Notes under the pieces: model-generated
The model's input: only the letters and a program-made list of their open reading frames with translations
What the model was told of the DNA's origin: nothing
Databases searched by the model: none
Shown here: positions 61,293-64,000 of the stretch, one piece after another
Position numbering within the stretch: position 1 is the stretch's first letter
Layout of the letters: each line of letters starts with the position of its first letter
Origin: Curtobacterium pusillum
GTDB lineage: Bacteria > Actinomycetota > Actinomycetes > Actinomycetales > Microbacteriaceae
Direction of reading: 5' to 3'
Assembly (NCBI RefSeq): GCF_007680845.1
Contig: NZ_VEIY01000003.1
Span: 62,001-126,000 of the forward strand
DNA: 64,000 nt
Position numbers and translations under genes: made by a program

Positions 61293-62385
61293 GGTCGCTC
61301 CCTTCCTGCTCGGTCGTTCCGGTCCGTTCGGTCGCCTCGTGGTCCGCGACCAGCGCCCGGAGCCGTTCGGTGACGCGGCGGCGCAGGTCGTCCGGCTCGA
61401 GCACCCGCACCTCGGGACCGTAGGCCGCGAGTTCCTCGGCGAGGATCTGCGGGTCGACGTGGTGCAGCACGAGCACGCCGTCGTCGTCCGTCTCGGTGTC
61501 CCGGCGGCGCGCCAGCCGACGTTCGGCGTCCGACCCGGGCACGACGCGGATCCGCGCCGTGCGGGTCGCCCAGATGCGTTCGAGCTCGGTGAGGGCGCGC
61601 TCCCCCGCCCCCGCCGGAGCGGGGTGCTGCCCGACCTCGTACTGGGCGACCGGACCGACGATGCGTGACAGCAGGTAGTTCTTGTCGCTGTCGGTGGCGA
61701 ACTCGTGCGCGGCGAGCATCCACCGGCCGCCGTGCTGGACGAGCGCGAGCGGCGCGACCTGGCGACGGCGGGCGTCGTGCTGACCGGGGGTGATGTAGTC
61801 GAACCGGACGGCTGCACCGCGGTCGAGGGCCGACCGGAGGGGTTCGAACGCGACGTCGCGCGCGCGGAGCCGCGGGGCGTAGGCGTCGACACCGAGCGTC
61901 CCGACACTGCCGGCCCCGCCGCCGTCGCCGCGGTGCTCGCTGTCGCCGCTGGCGTCGTCGTCCTCGGAGCCCGCCGAACGGACCTTGAGCAGACCGCGGC
62001 GGGAGTCGGCGGACAGCGCCCCTTCACGCCACGCCATGGCCGCGAGCGACAGCAGCGCGGACTCGTCCGGCGTGAACCGGACGTCGACGGGTAGGTCGTA
62101 CTCGCCCTTCGGGATCCGGTACCGGAGCGTCTGGTTGTTGCCGGCCGCGCCGGGGGTCTCGATCGTCTCGAGCGGGATGCCGAGTTCACGGACGTCGTCC
62201 TTGTCACGCTCGAACTGGCGCTCCAGCGAGGCGTTGTCGCCGCCGGTCGTGAAGCGCTGGCGGTACCCCTGCACGTTCGCGAGGATCTCGCCCTTGGTCA
62301 GCCCGGACTCCGTCGAGAGCAGCGCGAGCACCAGGCTGAACAGCCGTTCCTCGGCAGGCACACGGGGCACACGGGTCGCTGGCAC
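61285..62385 (-). CDS. pafB: PafB, WYL-domain transcription regulator
   Basis: PafB is the partner of PafC. The 366-residue protein has an N-terminal helix-turn-helix (TKGEILANVQGYRQRF), a WYL domain around GGRWMLAAHEFATDSDKNYLLSRI and a C-terminal domain ending in a Glu/Arg-rich tail. A low-complexity Asp/Gly segment (DDDASGDSEHRGDGGGAG) lies between domains. The GTG start gives MPATRVPRVPAEERLF. Confidence 0.93.
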   Translation of the reverse strand: MPATRVPRVPAEERLFSLVLALLSTESGLTKGEILANVQGYRQRFTTGGDNASLERQFERDKDDVRELGIPLETIETPGAAGNNQTLRYRIPKGEYDLPVDVRFTPDESALLSLAAMAWREGALSADSRRGLLKVRSAGSEDDDASGDSEHRGDGGGAGSVGTLGVDAYAPRLRARDVAFEPLRSALDRGAAVRFDYITPGQHDARRRQVAPLALVQHGGRWMLAAHEFATDSDKNYLLSRIVGPVAQYEVGQHPAPAGAGERALTELERIWATRTARIRVVPGSDAERRLARRRDTETDDDGVLVLHHVDPQILAEELAAYGPEVRVLEPDDLRRRVTERLRALVADHEATERTGTTEQEGSDRG

Positions 62386-62456
62386 GAGCCGATCCTACGG
62401 CAGCGCGGGTGCACCGAAGTGCATCCGCGCCGCCGTCCGTGGATGGTCGGACGAGG

Positions 62457-63386
62457 TCAGCTCGCGGTCTTCCCGAGGACGTCGATCACGTACGCGTAGG
62501 CCGTTCCCTGCTGGTGCACGATCGCGAGGACCTGGTCGCCGACGCGGTGCCCGAGGATGGCGGTCCGGACGCCTTCCTGCACCTGGCCCTTGGCGAGCGG
62601 GACCGTCTGCGCGCCCGAGCCGTCGGTCCAGCTGGAGCCGGCGACCGAGGACTCGGTCCCGTCGGTCCCCCACGTCACGGCGGTGTACTTGATGATCGCG
62701 CTGTCCTTCGCGGTGAGCTCGGCGCCGTGTCCCTTGCGGAGCAGGTGCGTCTCGTCCGACTTCGGGGCGGTCCACGACGGGATCGTGATGCCGGGCGCGC
62801 CGGACGGGGCGAGCACGACGGCGGGCATGCCGTCGCCGGCCAGCTGGGGCGTCCCGGTGGCACGGGCGTCGAACGCGCGCTTGACGTCGATGACCGCGAC
62901 GACGGCGTCCTCGGTCTTCTTCGACGAGGTGCTCGTGTCGCCGGTGTCCGAGGAGCTCACGGCGCTCTTCGGCAGGGCCACCGCGAGGCGGTCACCGACG
63001 TGCGCGCACTCGAGGGACGCACCGAGCGCGCCGTAGTTGTCGGCGCCGGCGGTGATCGGGGCGGTCTGGCCCGAGTAGCCGCTCGTCTGCGCGACATCGC
63101 CCGTGGCGCCGTCGACGAGGGTGTACTCGATGAGGACGGGGGTGCCGTCCTCGATCTCGCGGCCGTTGCCGGACTTCAGGACGGAGACCTGCGTGCCCTT
63201 CGTGGTGAGGCCGCTCGGGATGGAGACCTTCGGCTCCTTGCCGAACGAACCGGTCGCGGTCACCGCCTCGGACGCGGCGCCCGGGGCGGCGCAGCTCGAC
63301 GGCGTGCTGCCGGCCCCGCTGGCCGCGCACCCGGTGAGTGCTGCGGCGAGGCCGATGGTGACCAGGAGTGCGGGGATGGTGCGCAC
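62457..63386 (-). CDS. Lipoprotein with two FKBP-type peptidyl-prolyl isomerase domains
   Basis: A 309-residue exported lipoprotein: hydrophobic leader and lipobox ALTGC, then two tandem FKBP-like domains (TPVLIEYTLVDGATGD to VVAVIDVKRAF, and SAIIKYTAVTWGTDG to AYVIDVLG). It should assist folding on the outer face of the membrane. The GTG start (MRTIPALL) follows AAAGAGGG. FKBP genes next to pafBC are common in actinobacteria. Confidence 0.93.
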   Translation of the reverse strand: MRTIPALLVTIGLAAALTGCAASGAGSTPSSCAAPGAASEAVTATGSFGKEPKVSIPSGLTTKGTQVSVLKSGNGREIEDGTPVLIEYTLVDGATGDVAQTSGYSGQTAPITAGADNYGALGASLECAHVGDRLAVALPKSAVSSSDTGDTSTSSKKTEDAVVAVIDVKRAFDARATGTPQLAGDGMPAVVLAPSGAPGITIPSWTAPKSDETHLLRKGHGAELTAKDSAIIKYTAVTWGTDGTESSVAGSSWTDGSGAQTVPLAKGQVQEGVRTAILGHRVGDQVLAIVHQQGTAYAYVIDVLGKTAS

Positions 63387-63429
63387 GGACCCTCTTTCCG
63401 TTCGATGCAGGACGGGCACGGTGCGTAGC

Positions 63430-64000
<571 letters not shown>

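Overview
This is chromosomal DNA of a very GC-rich actinobacterium. The gene order (pdxS-pdxT-yebC-ruvCAB-yajC-secDF-relA, qcrCAB-ctaE beside trpD, and pafBC-tatC-helicase-lnt-rbpA), the mycothiol-type arsenate reductase and RbpA all point to Actinomycetota. Protein style and the many GTG starts suggest Microbacteriaceae, probably Curtobacterium or a close relative. That genus call is inference from family resemblance; no database search was done.

Layout. 0-10.5 kb (+): a housekeeping run for PLP synthesis (pdxS, pdxT), YebC, the RuvABC Holliday-junction machinery, YajC-SecD-SecF protein export, a rhodanese and Rel. 10.4-18.8 kb: an AbiEi-like protein, a ROK kinase and deoC on the minus strand; then (+) an SDR-DUF2867 protein, an SGNH hydrolase, DUF6804 and a Stealth sugar-phosphotransferase; then a three-copy palindromic repeat array and a CpdA-like phosphodiesterase. 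19-24.4 kb: the cytochrome bc1 genes qcrCAB with ctaE (-), and divergent trpD (+). 24.4-29.5 kb: glycerol/dihydroxyacetone use, with glpF-glpK (-) diverging from dhaK-dhaL-dhaM (+) across a 315-bp control region holding two identical palindromes. 29.5-41.6 kb: accessory genes, namely TetR/ketoacyl synthase, XRE regulator/SDR, GNAT, two tandem COG4705 membrane proteins, an alcohol dehydrogenase, an ATP-grasp protein with a lipoprotein, a DHFR-like reductase, VOC and a methyltransferase. 41.8-46.7 kb: a two-component system and several membrane-protein genes that share a CGATTCT box with each other and with the COG4705 pair. 47.1 kb: a 28-bp XerCD dif-like site. 47.2-48.6 kb: an arsenic cluster (arsR, a 24-residue Cys-rich peptide, arsC). 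48.7-64 kb, mostly minus: a UvrA-like ATPase, NUDIX, SDR, NfeD-SPFH (+), rbpA, lnt, a HelY-type helicase, tatC, pafC, pafB, an FKBP lipoprotein and trmI (cut by the window edge).

The strongest unannotated signal is chromosomal architecture. The dif-like site at 47117-47144 coincides with a strand switch of the heptamer GGGGGAG: all 22 copies read by eye to its left lie on the + strand, and all 11 to its right lie on the - strand, so every copy points at the site. This window therefore probably contains the replication terminus/dimer-resolution zone. Other notable signals are the shared box around the two-component system, the Cys-rich mini-protein in the ars cluster, a dispersed GGAGGCGCGG inverted-repeat family, a duplicated hairpin element where tatA would be expected, and a COG4705 paralogue that has lost its first membrane segment.

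No tRNA, rRNA, CRISPR array, transposase or prophage gene was seen.
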